A stretch of 64,000 nt of DNA from Prevotella sp. (GTDB lineage: Bacteria; Bacteroidota; Bacteroidia; Bacteroidales; Bacteroidaceae). Below the pieces are notes generated by a model that worked only from the letters and a program-made list of their open reading frames with translations, had not been told where the DNA came from and ran no database searches. The position numbers and the translations under genes were made by a program. Below are positions 8,416-17,473 of the stretch, piece after piece (within the stretch, counting starts at the first letter, position 1; every line of letters begins with the position of its first letter). The stretch spans positions 1-64,000 of the forward strand of contig JAFZUS010000210.1 of the NCBI GenBank assembly GCA_017618275.1, in the 5' to 3' direction.

Positions 8416-10761
8416 TCTGATGGCATAGAGATAGGCGAGCAGGGCCATCTTGCCACGCATGGTCTCACGCGGGGTGAACTCACCGTTGACCCACATATAC
8501 CGTTGGTTGAAATACGACTCCTGACGCGGCCATCCACTCCAAGCGGGATAGCAACGATCTAACAGGATACGGGCATCACCGCCATTATTTGGCGACCAAG
8601 TCTCAGTGCCGTTGAAGGGAGTCTGTCCGGGATGAGTGCCAGGCTCTCCGTCGTTGCGGCCCGTCGTATAGACATCGGTGATATGGCGCTCTCCCAAGCC
8701 TGTCATCTCTACGATATTACCAGGATTGCGCCCCAGAGCCCAGCCTGCCTCGGTGTACATGATTTGTTCCAACTGCTTCTTACGCGACTTGTCGGCGATG
8801 TAATGGGCCAGCATCACCAGTTGCAGGTTCTGCGAGGTCTGCCAACGGCTGTCGTTGGCTGCGCGACGTGAAGGTCGCTCGGCGACATGGCTGATATTAT
8901 ATGCCTCTGCCTGTGCATTGATGCTGGCCTTCAGGTTCTGGTAGAGGTCGGCATAGTGGCGCGGATGGGGACAGGTGATGTAGGCGGCAGCGGCCCAGAG
9001 TTGACAGAAGGGAATGGCTCTGGCATCAAATTGGTTGGTGACACCGACACCGAAGAAACCCTGTCTGCCCTTGTTGAAGAGCAACGACTGACCGTCTTTG
9101 ATCATGCTGTCCTCTGCCATGATCTTCTCCCACTGCTCGTCGCCGGTGAGGTTATAGAGGAAGGCGGCAGCCAACTGACGGAAGTCGCGCCCCCGCATCT
9201 GCATGCTGCCGATGTCCTGCATATCGTCGAGTTGCTGGTTCTCCTGTCGACTAGCAAAGCGGAAGGCCTTGATGGCCTCGTCGGTATAGTACTGTCGCAG
9301 GGAGTCATTCTTCTGCAGACGGAATGCCTCACCCAGCACGGCACAGTTGGCAGCATTGGCCCAGGCCGCCATTGTGGTACAGCCTGCCTGGAACATCACG
9401 CTCCAGTCGGCGCAGGGGTTGGTGACACCCTGTGAATAAGCCTCGCCGTCGCGGATGCTGAGGAAGAAGTCCACCTCGTTGCGGGCCTCGTCGATGAGGT
9501 CGGGAATGCCGTTGCCGCTTTCTCGGATACCCAGAGCATCCTCCATCAGACGGCCGTTCGTGAGGATATATGGCAGGAGCATGTCGTAGATATTACTGAC
9601 ATGGGCCAGATGACGGTCCCAGTCGAAGGCATCAGAGTGACCGCCCTTCACCTCTGTGTTCACAGGATTGCCCGGCAGACGGTGCTGCCAGAAGATGGAA
9701 GCCTTCAGGGGCTTGAAGTGAGGCTCGTCCCAGACATCCGTGCGCAGTTCGCGCCAACCCGGACTCCAGGGATGGAAGTCGGTTTTATAGACAGTGAACC
9801 CCTTGGGGTCTGTCTCGGGAATAAACTGCGGTTGACGGGGTACGGGCCATACATGCTTGGGGTCGATGGGCTCGCCCAGACGCATGTAGTAGTAGCCCCT
9901 GACGGAGTAGCGGTAAGGCTCGTAATATACCTCACTACCGATCTCGAAGTCCATACTGCAGCCCACATCCTCTACCACCAGACGGTAGCAGCTGGGTGTG
10001 GTGCCCTTGAAGTCGATGTTCCACACATCGGTGCCCACGAGGTTCTTGCCGCCTGCCTCTTTCTCGGCAGCGGCGGCCTGTTTCCAGAACTTCACCGTAC
10101 CCACGCTCTGCTTCTTCTTCGTGTTGACCTGATAGAGCCAGACCTTCCGGCCCTCCCACGACTTGTAGTCGCGCTGTCCGCCGTCGCCCAGCCACTGGTA
10201 GAGATCTGCGGCGTGCAGGGCCTCGGCGGGTGAATAGCCCATGATATTGACGTGGATGGCTTCCGACTGCGCATTCCAGATGTCGAAGCAGACGGTGGCC
10301 GTCTCCTTGTCGGAGCCGATACCCTTGGGGATGGTGACCGTATAGGTGCGTCCCTGCTTCATCGGCTGCGGCATCTGCAGGAAGAGCCAGTGGTCGAGTT
10401 CACTCTTCAGCGTATTGTCGGTGTTCATCGGCTTCGACTTGCGCCAGACGTTCAGCGGCTGTGTAGCCGTAAACGACTTGTCGTCGGAACTGATCCGCCA
10501 GAGATTGGCTTTCTGAGCCTCGCCCACCTTCAGGCGTTCGCCAAATACGAGGAGCGTGTCGTCGCCCTCGGCGAAGGAGTGGCCGAGGTAGGCGCTGGTC
10601 CCAGTGCCGCTGTCCCTGTAATGAACTTCACCGTCACGGAAGTGCACCATGAGGTAATCCTTGTCAATCACTTTGAGCCCGATGAGTTTGGTGGCCGTTG
10701 CGGGGGAGGCTGTCAGGAGTAGCAATCCTACCACGACAGCATGGATTCGTTTTATTGTCAT
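8413..10761 (-). CDS. Secreted GH9 endo/exo-beta-glucanase
   Basis: 782-residue family 9 glycoside hydrolase acting on beta-1,4-glucan by inversion. After a signal peptide (about 1-24) comes an N-terminal immunoglobulin-like region, then an (alpha/alpha)6 barrel. GGHSDAFDWDRH (373-384) carries the catalytic base Asp residues, GNGIPDLIDEAR (416-427) is the usual barrel signature, and Glu766 in PRETMRGKMALLAY is the likely proton donor near the C-terminus. The ATG at 10761 is chosen; an upstream GTG at 10770 is possible. It is the first gene of an operon with the GH3 beta-glucosidase, a fitting pair for cello-oligosaccharide release and hydrolysis. A -7 promoter box lies at 10786-10793. Confidence 0.93.
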   Translation of the reverse strand: MTIKRIHAVVVGLLLLTASPATATKLIGLKVIDKDYLMVHFRDGEVHYRDSGTGTSAYLGHSFAEGDDTLLVFGERLKVGEAQKANLWRISSDDKSFTATQPLNVWRKSKPMNTDNTLKSELDHWLFLQMPQPMKQGRTYTVTIPKGIGSDKETATVCFDIWNAQSEAIHVNIMGYSPAEALHAADLYQWLGDGGQRDYKSWEGRKVWLYQVNTKKKQSVGTVKFWKQAAAAEKEAGGKNLVGTDVWNIDFKGTTPSCYRLVVEDVGCSMDFEIGSEVYYEPYRYSVRGYYYMRLGEPIDPKHVWPVPRQPQFIPETDPKGFTVYKTDFHPWSPGWRELRTDVWDEPHFKPLKASIFWQHRLPGNPVNTEVKGGHSDAFDWDRHLAHVSNIYDMLLPYILTNGRLMEDALGIRESGNGIPDLIDEARNEVDFFLSIRDGEAYSQGVTNPCADWSVMFQAGCTTMAAWANAANCAVLGEAFRLQKNDSLRQYYTDEAIKAFRFASRQENQQLDDMQDIGSMQMRGRDFRQLAAAFLYNLTGDEQWEKIMAEDSMIKDGQSLLFNKGRQGFFGVGVTNQFDARAIPFCQLWAAAAYITCPHPRHYADLYQNLKASINAQAEAYNISHVAERPSRRAANDSRWQTSQNLQLVMLAHYIADKSRKKQLEQIMYTEAGWALGRNPGNIVEMTGLGERHITDVYTTGRNDGEPGTHPGQTPFNGTETWSPNNGGDARILLDRCYPAWSGWPRQESYFNQRYMWVNGEFTPRETMRGKMALLAYLYAIR

Positions 10762-10785
10762 AAGTTCCACTATAATTTTCCGCTA

Positions 10786-10793
10786 CAAAAATA
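10786..10793 (-). promoter_or_regulatory. -7 box of the GH9-GH3 operon
   Basis: TATTTTTG on the minus strand, 24 bases before the ATG. The -33 box is imperfect (TTTC at the right distance). Confidence 0.5.
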
Positions 10794-10856
10794 CAAAATA
10801 AATGGTGCATTTGAAACTTTTTCGGTAATTATTTCGCTTTTTGTTGCAAGATTTAG

Positions 10857-10864
10857 TAATTTTG
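10857..10864 (+). promoter_or_regulatory. -7 box of the FecCD permease gene
   Basis: TAATTTTG fits TAnnTTTG and ends only 10 bases before the ATG at 10875, so the transcript would be nearly leaderless. This leaves no room for a cobalamin riboswitch. Confidence 0.55.
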
Positions 10865-10874
10865 TCACGCAGAA

Positions 10875-11885
10875 ATGAATAAAGGTACGTTATATTGTAT
10901 CGGATTGGGTGCGCTGATGGTCGCTCTCTTCGTACTGAATCTCCTGATGGGTTCCATTCGGATTCCTGCATCCGATGTACTTGCCATCCTGATGGGCGAT
11001 GAGGCGCAGAAAGCCTCCTGGCGGTTCATCATCCTCGAGTCGAGGCTCCCGCAGGCTATCACCGCCATGCTCTGCGGCGGTGCATTGGCCGTCAGCGGAC
11101 TGATGTTGCAGACGGCCTTCCGCAATCCGTTGGCAGGTCCGAGCATCTTCGGTATTAACAGCGGTGCAGGTCTCGGCGTGGCCCTCGTGATGTTGCTTCT
11201 CGGGGGGAGTATCTCTGCCGGTTCCGTCAGTATCTCGGGCTTCGTGGCAATCCTCGTGGCGGCGTTTATCGGGGCCATGGCGGTGATGGCGGTCATCTTC
11301 TTCTTTTCCAGCGTTGTACGCAACAATGTCATGTTGCTCATTATCGGTATCATGATAGGCTATATCGCCAACTCAGCCATCTCGTTGCTGAATTTCTTCG
11401 CCACCGATGAGGGCGTGAAATCATATATGGTATGGGGTATGGGCTCCTTCGGCGGTGTGTCGATGAAGACCATGCCTGTCTTCGCCACCATCACCATTAC
11501 TGGGCTTGTCGGGGCGCTCTTACTCATCAAGCCGCTGAACGCCCTGATGCTGGGTGACCGCTACGCGGAGAACCTGGGCATCAACATCTTGCGCACCCGC
11601 AACTGGCTACTTATTGTGACGGGCATCCTTACCGCTATCACTACCGCTTTCTGCGGACCCGTAGCCTTCATCGGACTGGCCGTGCCGCATATCGCCCGTC
11701 TGTTGCTGACCACCGACAACCATCGCGTGCTCTTGCCCGCCACCATCCTCTGCGGAGCGGTTGTAGCGCTGATATGCAACCTCATCTGTTTTCTCCCGGG
11801 CGAGAACGGTGTCATCCCCCTGAATGCCGTCACCCCCATCATGGGTGCCCCGGTCATCATCTATGTCATCATAAAAAAGAACTGA
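10875..11885 (+). CDS. FecCD/BtuC-type ABC transporter permease
   Basis: 336-residue inner-membrane permease with about nine or ten hydrophobic helices, of the family that imports iron siderophores, haem or vitamin B12. The signature SGLMLQTAFRNPLAGPSIFG and the ATPase-contact region EN-LGINILRTRNW are present, as is GPVAFIGLAVPHIAR. No substrate-binding protein or ATPase gene adjoins it; the best-fitting ATPase and a CobD-like enzyme lie on the other strand at 22797-20959, which hints at cobalamin and at an inversion. The next gene, a GH3 enzyme, starts only 3 bases after the stop, an odd operon partner. Confidence 0.92.
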   Translation: MNKGTLYCIGLGALMVALFVLNLLMGSIRIPASDVLAILMGDEAQKASWRFIILESRLPQAITAMLCGGALAVSGLMLQTAFRNPLAGPSIFGINSGAGLGVALVMLLLGGSISAGSVSISGFVAILVAAFIGAMAVMAVIFFFSSVVRNNVMLLIIGIMIGYIANSAISLLNFFATDEGVKSYMVWGMGSFGGVSMKTMPVFATITITGLVGALLLIKPLNALMLGDRYAENLGINILRTRNWLLIVTGILTAITTAFCGPVAFIGLAVPHIARLLLTTDNHRVLLPATILCGAVVALICNLICFLPGENGVIPLNAVTPIMGAPVIIYVIIKKN

Positions 11886-11888
11886 GAT

Positions 11889-14081
11889 ATGAAGCCAACA
11901 ATGAAGTATCATCAACTGTTTTTGACCATAGTCCTCTGTCTGATAGGTAAGATGGTCAGTGCACAACCTTACGACTTTCAGAACACGAAACTGAAGGACG
12001 ACAAACGTGTAGAACTCTTCTTGCAGCATCTGACGCTCGACGAGAAGATGCAGTGGCTTTCTCCGATGCTCGGTTCGCCGCGCTTAGGCATACCTATCAC
12101 CAGTTGCTACGAGGGACTGCATGGTCTCGCTCTTGGCGGTCCGTCGCGCAACAATGGTGTGAAGACCGTTGATGGCAAGGAGGTACCTAACGACCTGCCG
12201 ACAACGATTTTTCCACAGGCCTATGGTATGGGTTGTACGTGGGATCGCTCATTGATCCAGCGTATCGGCCAGATTGAGGCCGAGGAGGTGCGATGGTATG
12301 CTCAGGGCAATATTGCCCGCAGAAAAGGTCTTATCGTCTTTGCACCCAATGCCGACCTCGCCCGTGATCCGCGCTGGGGACGTACAGAGGAGAGTTACGG
12401 TGAGGATCCGTACCTCGTGGGACAACTCGCTGTGGCGATGGTAAAGGGTTTGCAGGGTGACGATGTGCGCTACTGGAAGACCGCTGCGCTGATGAAGCAT
12501 TTCCTGGCTAACAGCAACGAGGACGGGCGCGACTCTACGTCGAGCAACTTTGACGAGCGCCTGTTCCGCGAGTACTACTCCTATCCGTTCTATAAAGGTA
12601 TCACCGAGGGTGGCAGCCGTGCCTTCATGGCCTCATATAATAGTTGGAACGGCATTCCGATGGCTGTGCATCCCTGTCTGAACGAGATTACCCGCAACGA
12701 GTGGGGCAACAACGGCATCATCTGTACCGACGGCGGTGCTTATGCGATGCTTGTCAACGCCCACCATTATTATCCAGACCTGCCATCGGCCGCTGCCGGT
12801 GTGGTGAAGGCAGGTACCAGCCAGTTCCTTGACCGCTACCAGCCTTATATGAAGGAGGCTGTCGAAAAGGGCATGGTGACGGAGGCGGATATCGATAAGG
12901 TCATCAAGGGCAATATCTACGTGGCCCTGAAGTTGGGCCTGCTCGACGATAAGTGTCCTTACACTGAGATAGGCAAGGACTCTACCGCTATGCCGCCTTA
13001 CGAGCGTGAAGATGTCAAACAGTTCGTACGCGAGGTAACCGCCAAGAGCATCGTACTGCTGAAGAACGAGGGTCAGACGTTGCCTATTAGTAATAAGGTG
13101 AAGAAGATTGCCGTCGTGGGACCTTATGCTGATAAAATTGTGTATGACTGGTACAGCGGCACGGCACCTTACGAGAACACCATCCTGAAGGCTATGCAGG
13201 AGGCTGGTCGTGAGCGGGGTATCGAGATTCTGTATGCACCTGACAATCAGTTCGGTCGTGCTGAGGATCTCGCCAAGCAGGCCGATATGGTACTTGTCTG
13301 CACGGGTAATCATCCTTACGGCACTGACCGCACGTGGAAGGTCTGTCCTGTGCCCTCCGATGGTCGAGAGGCTAACGACCGCCACTCGCTGCAATTGCCC
13401 GACGAGGACGAGATCCGTCGCCTCTATAGCATCAATCCGAATACCGTGCTGGTGCTCGTCAGCAGTTTTCCATACGCCATCAACTGGAGCAACGCCAACC
13501 TGCCCGCTATCCTGCATGTCACTCATTGTTCGCAGGAACAAGGTCACGGTGTCGCCGATGTGCTCTTTGGTAAGGTGAACCCCGCTGGTCGCACCAATCA
13601 GACGTGGGTGCGCGACATTCTCGACCTGCCCCACATGATGGATTACGACATCCGCAACGGACGTACCTATATGTATTTCGAGGGTCAGCCGCTCTATCCC
13701 TTCGGCTACGGACTCAGTTACACCCGTTTCGAGTATGGTGAGGCGAAGATCATGAAGCAGGACAAGCAGAAGGTCTATGTCTCTGTGCCAGTGAAGAATG
13801 CCGGTAGTTGCGATGGCGACGAGGTTGTGCAACTTTACGTCAGTTATCCCGAGTCACAGGTGGAGCATCCGAAGCGCCAACTGAAGGCCTTCGAACGTGT
13901 GACGATTCCCGCTGGCGAGAACCTTGATGTCGTACTGGCTGTCGATAAGGCCGACCTTACCTATTGGAGTCCAGAGGCTCACGCCTTCATTCCCGAGATG
14001 GGCCGTATCCATTTTGAGATCGGTGCTTCCTCAGCCGACATCCGTACAGGAACGGACTATAAGTTACCGTCACTCAAATAA
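11889..14081 (+). CDS. Secreted GH3 glycosidase (beta-glucosidase/beta-xylosidase type)
   Basis: 730-residue GH3 enzyme of a subgroup different from that at 5871. A signal peptide covers about 1-25; LARDPRWGR (157-165) and KHFLANSNE (203-211) shape the active site and Asp281 in IICTDGGA is the nucleophile; the alpha/beta sandwich and a fibronectin-III-like domain (about 640-715) follow. Sequences with SCYEGLHG near residue 73 and a short insert are often annotated xylan 1,4-beta-xylosidase or beta-glucosidase; specificity is not readable. It starts 3 bases after the permease gene. If the block 11886-22797 were turned round, this gene would directly follow the esterase gene, a more natural partner. 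Confidence 0.92.
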   Translation: MKPTMKYHQLFLTIVLCLIGKMVSAQPYDFQNTKLKDDKRVELFLQHLTLDEKMQWLSPMLGSPRLGIPITSCYEGLHGLALGGPSRNNGVKTVDGKEVPNDLPTTIFPQAYGMGCTWDRSLIQRIGQIEAEEVRWYAQGNIARRKGLIVFAPNADLARDPRWGRTEESYGEDPYLVGQLAVAMVKGLQGDDVRYWKTAALMKHFLANSNEDGRDSTSSNFDERLFREYYSYPFYKGITEGGSRAFMASYNSWNGIPMAVHPCLNEITRNEWGNNGIICTDGGAYAMLVNAHHYYPDLPSAAAGVVKAGTSQFLDRYQPYMKEAVEKGMVTEADIDKVIKGNIYVALKLGLLDDKCPYTEIGKDSTAMPPYEREDVKQFVREVTAKSIVLLKNEGQTLPISNKVKKIAVVGPYADKIVYDWYSGTAPYENTILKAMQEAGRERGIEILYAPDNQFGRAEDLAKQADMVLVCTGNHPYGTDRTWKVCPVPSDGREANDRHSLQLPDEDEIRRLYSINPNTVLVLVSSFPYAINWSNANLPAILHVTHCSQEQGHGVADVLFGKVNPAGRTNQTWVRDILDLPHMMDYDIRNGRTYMYFEGQPLYPFGYGLSYTRFEYGEAKIMKQDKQKVYVSVPVKNAGSCDGDEVVQLYVSYPESQVEHPKRQLKAFERVTIPAGENLDVVLAVDKADLTYWSPEAHAFIPEMGRIHFEIGASSADIRTGTDYKLPSLK

Positions 14082-14093
14082 GCTTTTTTACTT

Positions 14094-14117
14094 GCCATCT
14101 GCCATCCGCCATTTTTT
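14094..14117. repeat. Simple repeat GCCATCT after GH3 gene
   Basis: Three near-identical units, GCCATCT, GCCATCC and GCCATTT, lie just after the GH3 stop. Another member of the short tandem repeats found in spacers across the window. Confidence 0.5.
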
Positions 14118-14121
14118 ATGC

Positions 14122-14153
14122 TTTTCAGCATATTTCCGCTCTCTTGCTGAAAA
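14122..14153 (+). other. Hairpin downstream of GH3 gene
   Basis: Perfect 9-bp arms TTTTCAGCA and TGCTGAAAA around a 14-base loop, followed by TTTTCC. It may be a weak terminator for the permease-GH3 transcript. Confidence 0.4.
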
Positions 14154-14260
14154 TTTTCCATAGGGCATGGCAGCCATTTTTAGTTAACAAACTGATTTAC
14201 AACATTTTCTGCTTTGCATATTTTCCATAGGCAACCGATACAACTTATGGAAAAATATCG

Positions 14261-14268
14261 TATCTTTG
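14261..14268 (+). promoter_or_regulatory. -7 box of the TPR regulator gene
   Basis: TATCTTTG, 19 bases before the ATG. No good -33 box. A phrase TTTTCCATAGG occurs at about 14154 and again at 14221, a possible operator repeat. Confidence 0.6.
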
Positions 14269-14287
14269 CAGCAGAATTACAACAAAT

Positions 14288-15673
14288 ATGTATACGCGAA
14301 CATTATACGTATTCATTTTAGGCGTTCTGCTGATGGCTTGCAGTCAACCAAAGCAGGGGGCAGATGCTCAGACAGCAGCAAGTTGTCTGGAGGAAGCGGA
14401 GACCGCCTTGGCCAACGATAGCATCCGTCTGGGTGAGACTTTGTTGCGTAAGACGATCCAACTGTCGGAAGGCTCTGAGGATTGGCACACCAATTACATC
14501 GCATACCAGCGACTGGCTGGAGCCTTGTCGCAGAGCAATCCAGAGGAGGCCTTGCGACTGATGAAGAAAGCCCTGACCATCTATGAACAGCATCCTGATG
14601 ATGAGCGTAATCGTGTCATTCTGCTCGACTATGCAGGCACTTATGCCTCTCAAGTGGCATACACCACAGAGGGCCCCTTTGACGAAGCACTCGATTTCGT
14701 CCATCGTGCATACGACATAGCCAAGAAAAGTCAGATGACCGACCTCATGTGTCAGACGCTTACGAGTCTTGCAAATATCGCCTGGGCAAAGGAAGAATAC
14801 CACGAGGCACTCGACTATGCGCATCAGGCAGAATCTGTGGCAACAGCCGACCTGAAACCTGGCACCTTACAGGTATTGGCTCGCAGTTATCTTGACCTTG
14901 ATATGCTTGACTCTGCAGAAACCGTCTATCGTCAGATTGAGCCTGGCGATGATGTCCATCTGGCATATATCGTGCAGAGTAACCTCGCCAAGATAGCGCT
15001 TCGACGGATGGGAGCCAAACAGGTGGAGGACGATATTGATGATGCTTTCGAACAAGTGGAGGACTTTTATTACAAGGCACTCGAACAGAAAGATCAGTAC
15101 TATCAGGAGTCGTTGCGTCAGGAAATGGAGAATCAACAACTCGAATACCGTTCTAAGATGTACGCACGTACACTACTTATTACCATTATTGCATCACTCA
15201 TTGTTATCTTGGCAATTGTATTGGTGGTTAGGTACAGAATACAGGCACAACGTCAGGAGAAACGTCAACTCCAGCAGGAGGCAGAGCATCAGAGGGCCCA
15301 ACTGCATCAGACAAGCGAAGTGGTAGCATTCCTGCAAGACTTCATCCTCGAACGAACAGAAGCAGTGAAGAAACTCAACCAGAGCGGCGATTCGCTCATC
15401 TATCTCAGTCCTCACGAATGGAACGAGGTAGAACGCACGCTCAACGCCATCGACAACAATCGCTTTGCCAACATCCGTGAGCAGTACCCCAATATGCAGG
15501 AAGACGACATCCGCCTGTGTCTGCTCACCCGACTCGGCATCAGCAACCGCACCATCGGCAACATCTACTGCATCACCGTCTCGGCCGTCCAGCATCGCAA
15601 ACTCAAACTGAAGAAAGACGTGTTCGGAGAGACCAATCCCGACGTTACTCTGGAACAGATACTCAACAGTTAA
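14288..15673 (+). CDS. TPR membrane regulator with lipobox and C-terminal HTH
   Basis: 461 residues. A lipoprotein signal ends with LLMAC (Cys18); tetratricopeptide-like helices fill about 30-260; one membrane helix spans 294-314; a coiled coil follows (about 318-362); the C-terminus (about 405-445, RLGISNRTIGNIYCITVSAVQHRKLKLKK) looks like a LuxR-type helix-turn-helix. This layout places the TPR sensor in the periplasm and the DNA-binding part in the cytoplasm, a one-component regulator type common in Bacteroidales. Two BspA-like genes follow 25 bases downstream and are the likely targets or operon partners. The HTH assignment is from residue pattern only. Confidence 0.75.
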   Translation: MYTRTLYVFILGVLLMACSQPKQGADAQTAASCLEEAETALANDSIRLGETLLRKTIQLSEGSEDWHTNYIAYQRLAGALSQSNPEEALRLMKKALTIYEQHPDDERNRVILLDYAGTYASQVAYTTEGPFDEALDFVHRAYDIAKKSQMTDLMCQTLTSLANIAWAKEEYHEALDYAHQAESVATADLKPGTLQVLARSYLDLDMLDSAETVYRQIEPGDDVHLAYIVQSNLAKIALRRMGAKQVEDDIDDAFEQVEDFYYKALEQKDQYYQESLRQEMENQQLEYRSKMYARTLLITIIASLIVILAIVLVVRYRIQAQRQEKRQLQQEAEHQRAQLHQTSEVVAFLQDFILERTEAVKKLNQSGDSLIYLSPHEWNEVERTLNAIDNNRFANIREQYPNMQEDDIRLCLLTRLGISNRTIGNIYCITVSAVQHRKLKLKKDVFGETNPDVTLEQILNS

Positions 15674-15698
15674 GAATAATAACAAAAAAGACAAAATT

Positions 15699-17390
15699 AT
15701 GAAGAAATTACTTTTATTACTTACACTGATGTTGCTGCCTTTGGCAGTTAGTGCAGTCAATCTCATTGATGGCATCTATTACAACCTAAATTCCGATACT
15801 AAAACAGCAGAAGTAGTAAAATACATTTCAAAGAAATATAGCGGAGATTTCGTCATACCGTCATCGGTAACTGTAGAAGGAATCAATTATAAAGTGACTA
15901 GCATAGCAGCAAGTGCATTCGCCGGATGCAGCGACTTGACATCCATAACCATCCCCAACAGCGTCACGACCATTGGAAAAAAAGCATTTTCTGGTTGCAC
16001 TGCCCTAACTTCTGTAACAGTTCCAGACGGTGTGACGAGCATTGGAGATATGGCATTCTATTATTGCACTAGCCTAACCTCTATTACTATCGGTAAAAAC
16101 GTGGAAACAATCTATCATGAGACATTCGGTTTTTGCAATCTAAAAAAGGTTGATATTAATAGCAGTGCGATAGTTTCAAAAGACTACCAACTTACTTCAT
16201 TAAACTATTATTTTGGCTATCAAGTAGAGGAATACATTATTGGAGAAAGTATAAAAAGCATCGGAAACTATGCATTCTTTATGAACGAACAATTGACATC
16301 TATTTCTATCCCAAACAGTGTAACAAGTATTGGAGACTTTGCATTCCGTGCATGTTCAGCCCTAACTTCCATCACAATTCCAAACAGTGTGACGAGCATG
16401 GGAGAGGGAGTGTTTTTCTTATGCGAGAATCTATCTTCTATCAATTTGTCCACAAGTTTGACAATTATTGAAAAAGAGGCATTCTTTAAGTGTAAAGGTT
16501 TGACTTCAATTGATATTTCAAATAGTGTAACGGAGATTAGAGAAAGTGCGTTTGCAGAATGTGAAAAACTCTCCTCAATCACTATCCCCGATGGAGCGAG
16601 CATCGGATTAAAAGCGTTTGACGACACAGCGTGGTATACCAGTCAACCAAATGGAGTCGTGTATTTGGGAAATCATTTATATACATATAAAGATAGATAT
16701 AACATGCCAGAAAATACGTCTATTGATATAAAGGAAGGTACATGCAGTATTGCAGAGTATGCATTTCAATATTGCCATAATATTGTCTCCATCACAATTC
16801 CCAATAGTATGAAGAGAATCGGAATGTGTGCATTCAATGGTTGCAAAAGCCTGACCTCCATTACCCTTCCCAATAGTATCAGTAGCATAGGGAGTTTTGC
16901 TTTTTTTGATTGCTCTGCCCTAATATCAATAGCCATACCTAACAATGTGACGACCATAGAAGGTCTGTTTCCTTTGTGCACAAGCCTTACCTCTGTCATT
17001 ATTGGCAATGGTGTCACGAGCATACACGATGAAGCATTCATGAAATGCCAGAGTCTGAAAGATCTGTATTGTTATGCAGAGCAAGTCCCAGAAACTAACA
17101 ATCCTTTGGTTTTTGATCGGTCAAACTATAGAAATGCTACGCTCCACGTGCCTGCTGGTTCTATGGAAGCATATAGAAATGCAGAGCAATGGAAGGATTT
17201 TGGTAGTATTGTTGCATTGAGCGATGAGGACCCCAAGCCAACAATGGATATCAATACACCCGCTGTTACACAAATGCCTGCTATTGTCGAGTGCTATTCT
17301 ATTGATGGTAAACACATCAGTTCACCCCAGCGTGGCCTGAATATCATTCGCATGAGTGATGGTACAACAAAAAAGGTCGTTATTAAGTGA
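15699..17390 (+). CDS. BspA-like leucine-rich-repeat surface protein
   Basis: 563 residues: signal peptide (1-19), then many copies of the BspA-type LRR_5 repeat with the phrases SVTSIGDFAF, CSALTSITIPNSV. The last 35 residues (YSIDGKHISSPQRGLNIIRM, then SDGTTKKVVIK) resemble the short C-terminal tails seen on Prevotella exported proteins and type IX secretion clients, so cell-surface display is likely. BspA proteins are known adhesins binding fibronectin, fibrinogen or partner bacteria; this one's ligand is unknown. It follows the TPR regulator by 25 bases and shares its leader sequence (ATAATAACAAAAA) with the next gene, a sign of tandem duplication. Confidence 0.9.
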   Translation: MKKLLLLLTLMLLPLAVSAVNLIDGIYYNLNSDTKTAEVVKYISKKYSGDFVIPSSVTVEGINYKVTSIAASAFAGCSDLTSITIPNSVTTIGKKAFSGCTALTSVTVPDGVTSIGDMAFYYCTSLTSITIGKNVETIYHETFGFCNLKKVDINSSAIVSKDYQLTSLNYYFGYQVEEYIIGESIKSIGNYAFFMNEQLTSISIPNSVTSIGDFAFRACSALTSITIPNSVTSMGEGVFFLCENLSSINLSTSLTIIEKEAFFKCKGLTSIDISNSVTEIRESAFAECEKLSSITIPDGASIGLKAFDDTAWYTSQPNGVVYLGNHLYTYKDRYNMPENTSIDIKEGTCSIAEYAFQYCHNIVSITIPNSMKRIGMCAFNGCKSLTSITLPNSISSIGSFAFFDCSALISIAIPNNVTTIEGLFPLCTSLTSVIIGNGVTSIHDEAFMKCQSLKDLYCYAEQVPETNNPLVFDRSNYRNATLHVPAGSMEAYRNAEQWKDFGSIVALSDEDPKPTMDINTPAVTQMPAIVECYSIDGKHISSPQRGLNIIRMSDGTTKKVVIK

Positions 17391-17473
17391 AAGTAACTAC
17401 AAATAAAGGAGACACACCGTTCCAGTGTGTACACGTGATTCATACAATTAAAGATAATAACAAAAAGACAGAT

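Noticed and set aside
10795-10874. Cobalamin riboswitch before the permease
   Set aside because: The promoter box ends 10 bases before the ATG, leaving no room for a riboswitch leader, and no B12-box is seen.
12633-13832. 399-codon open frame opposite the GH3 gene
   Set aside because: A shadow caused by the codon bias of the GH3 gene, which carries all catalytic motifs; no family resemblance.
17387-17473. Upstream extension of the second BspA-like protein
   Set aside because: The first 29 residues would precede a perfect signal peptide and overlap the shared untranslated leader, so the ATG at 17474 is the start.
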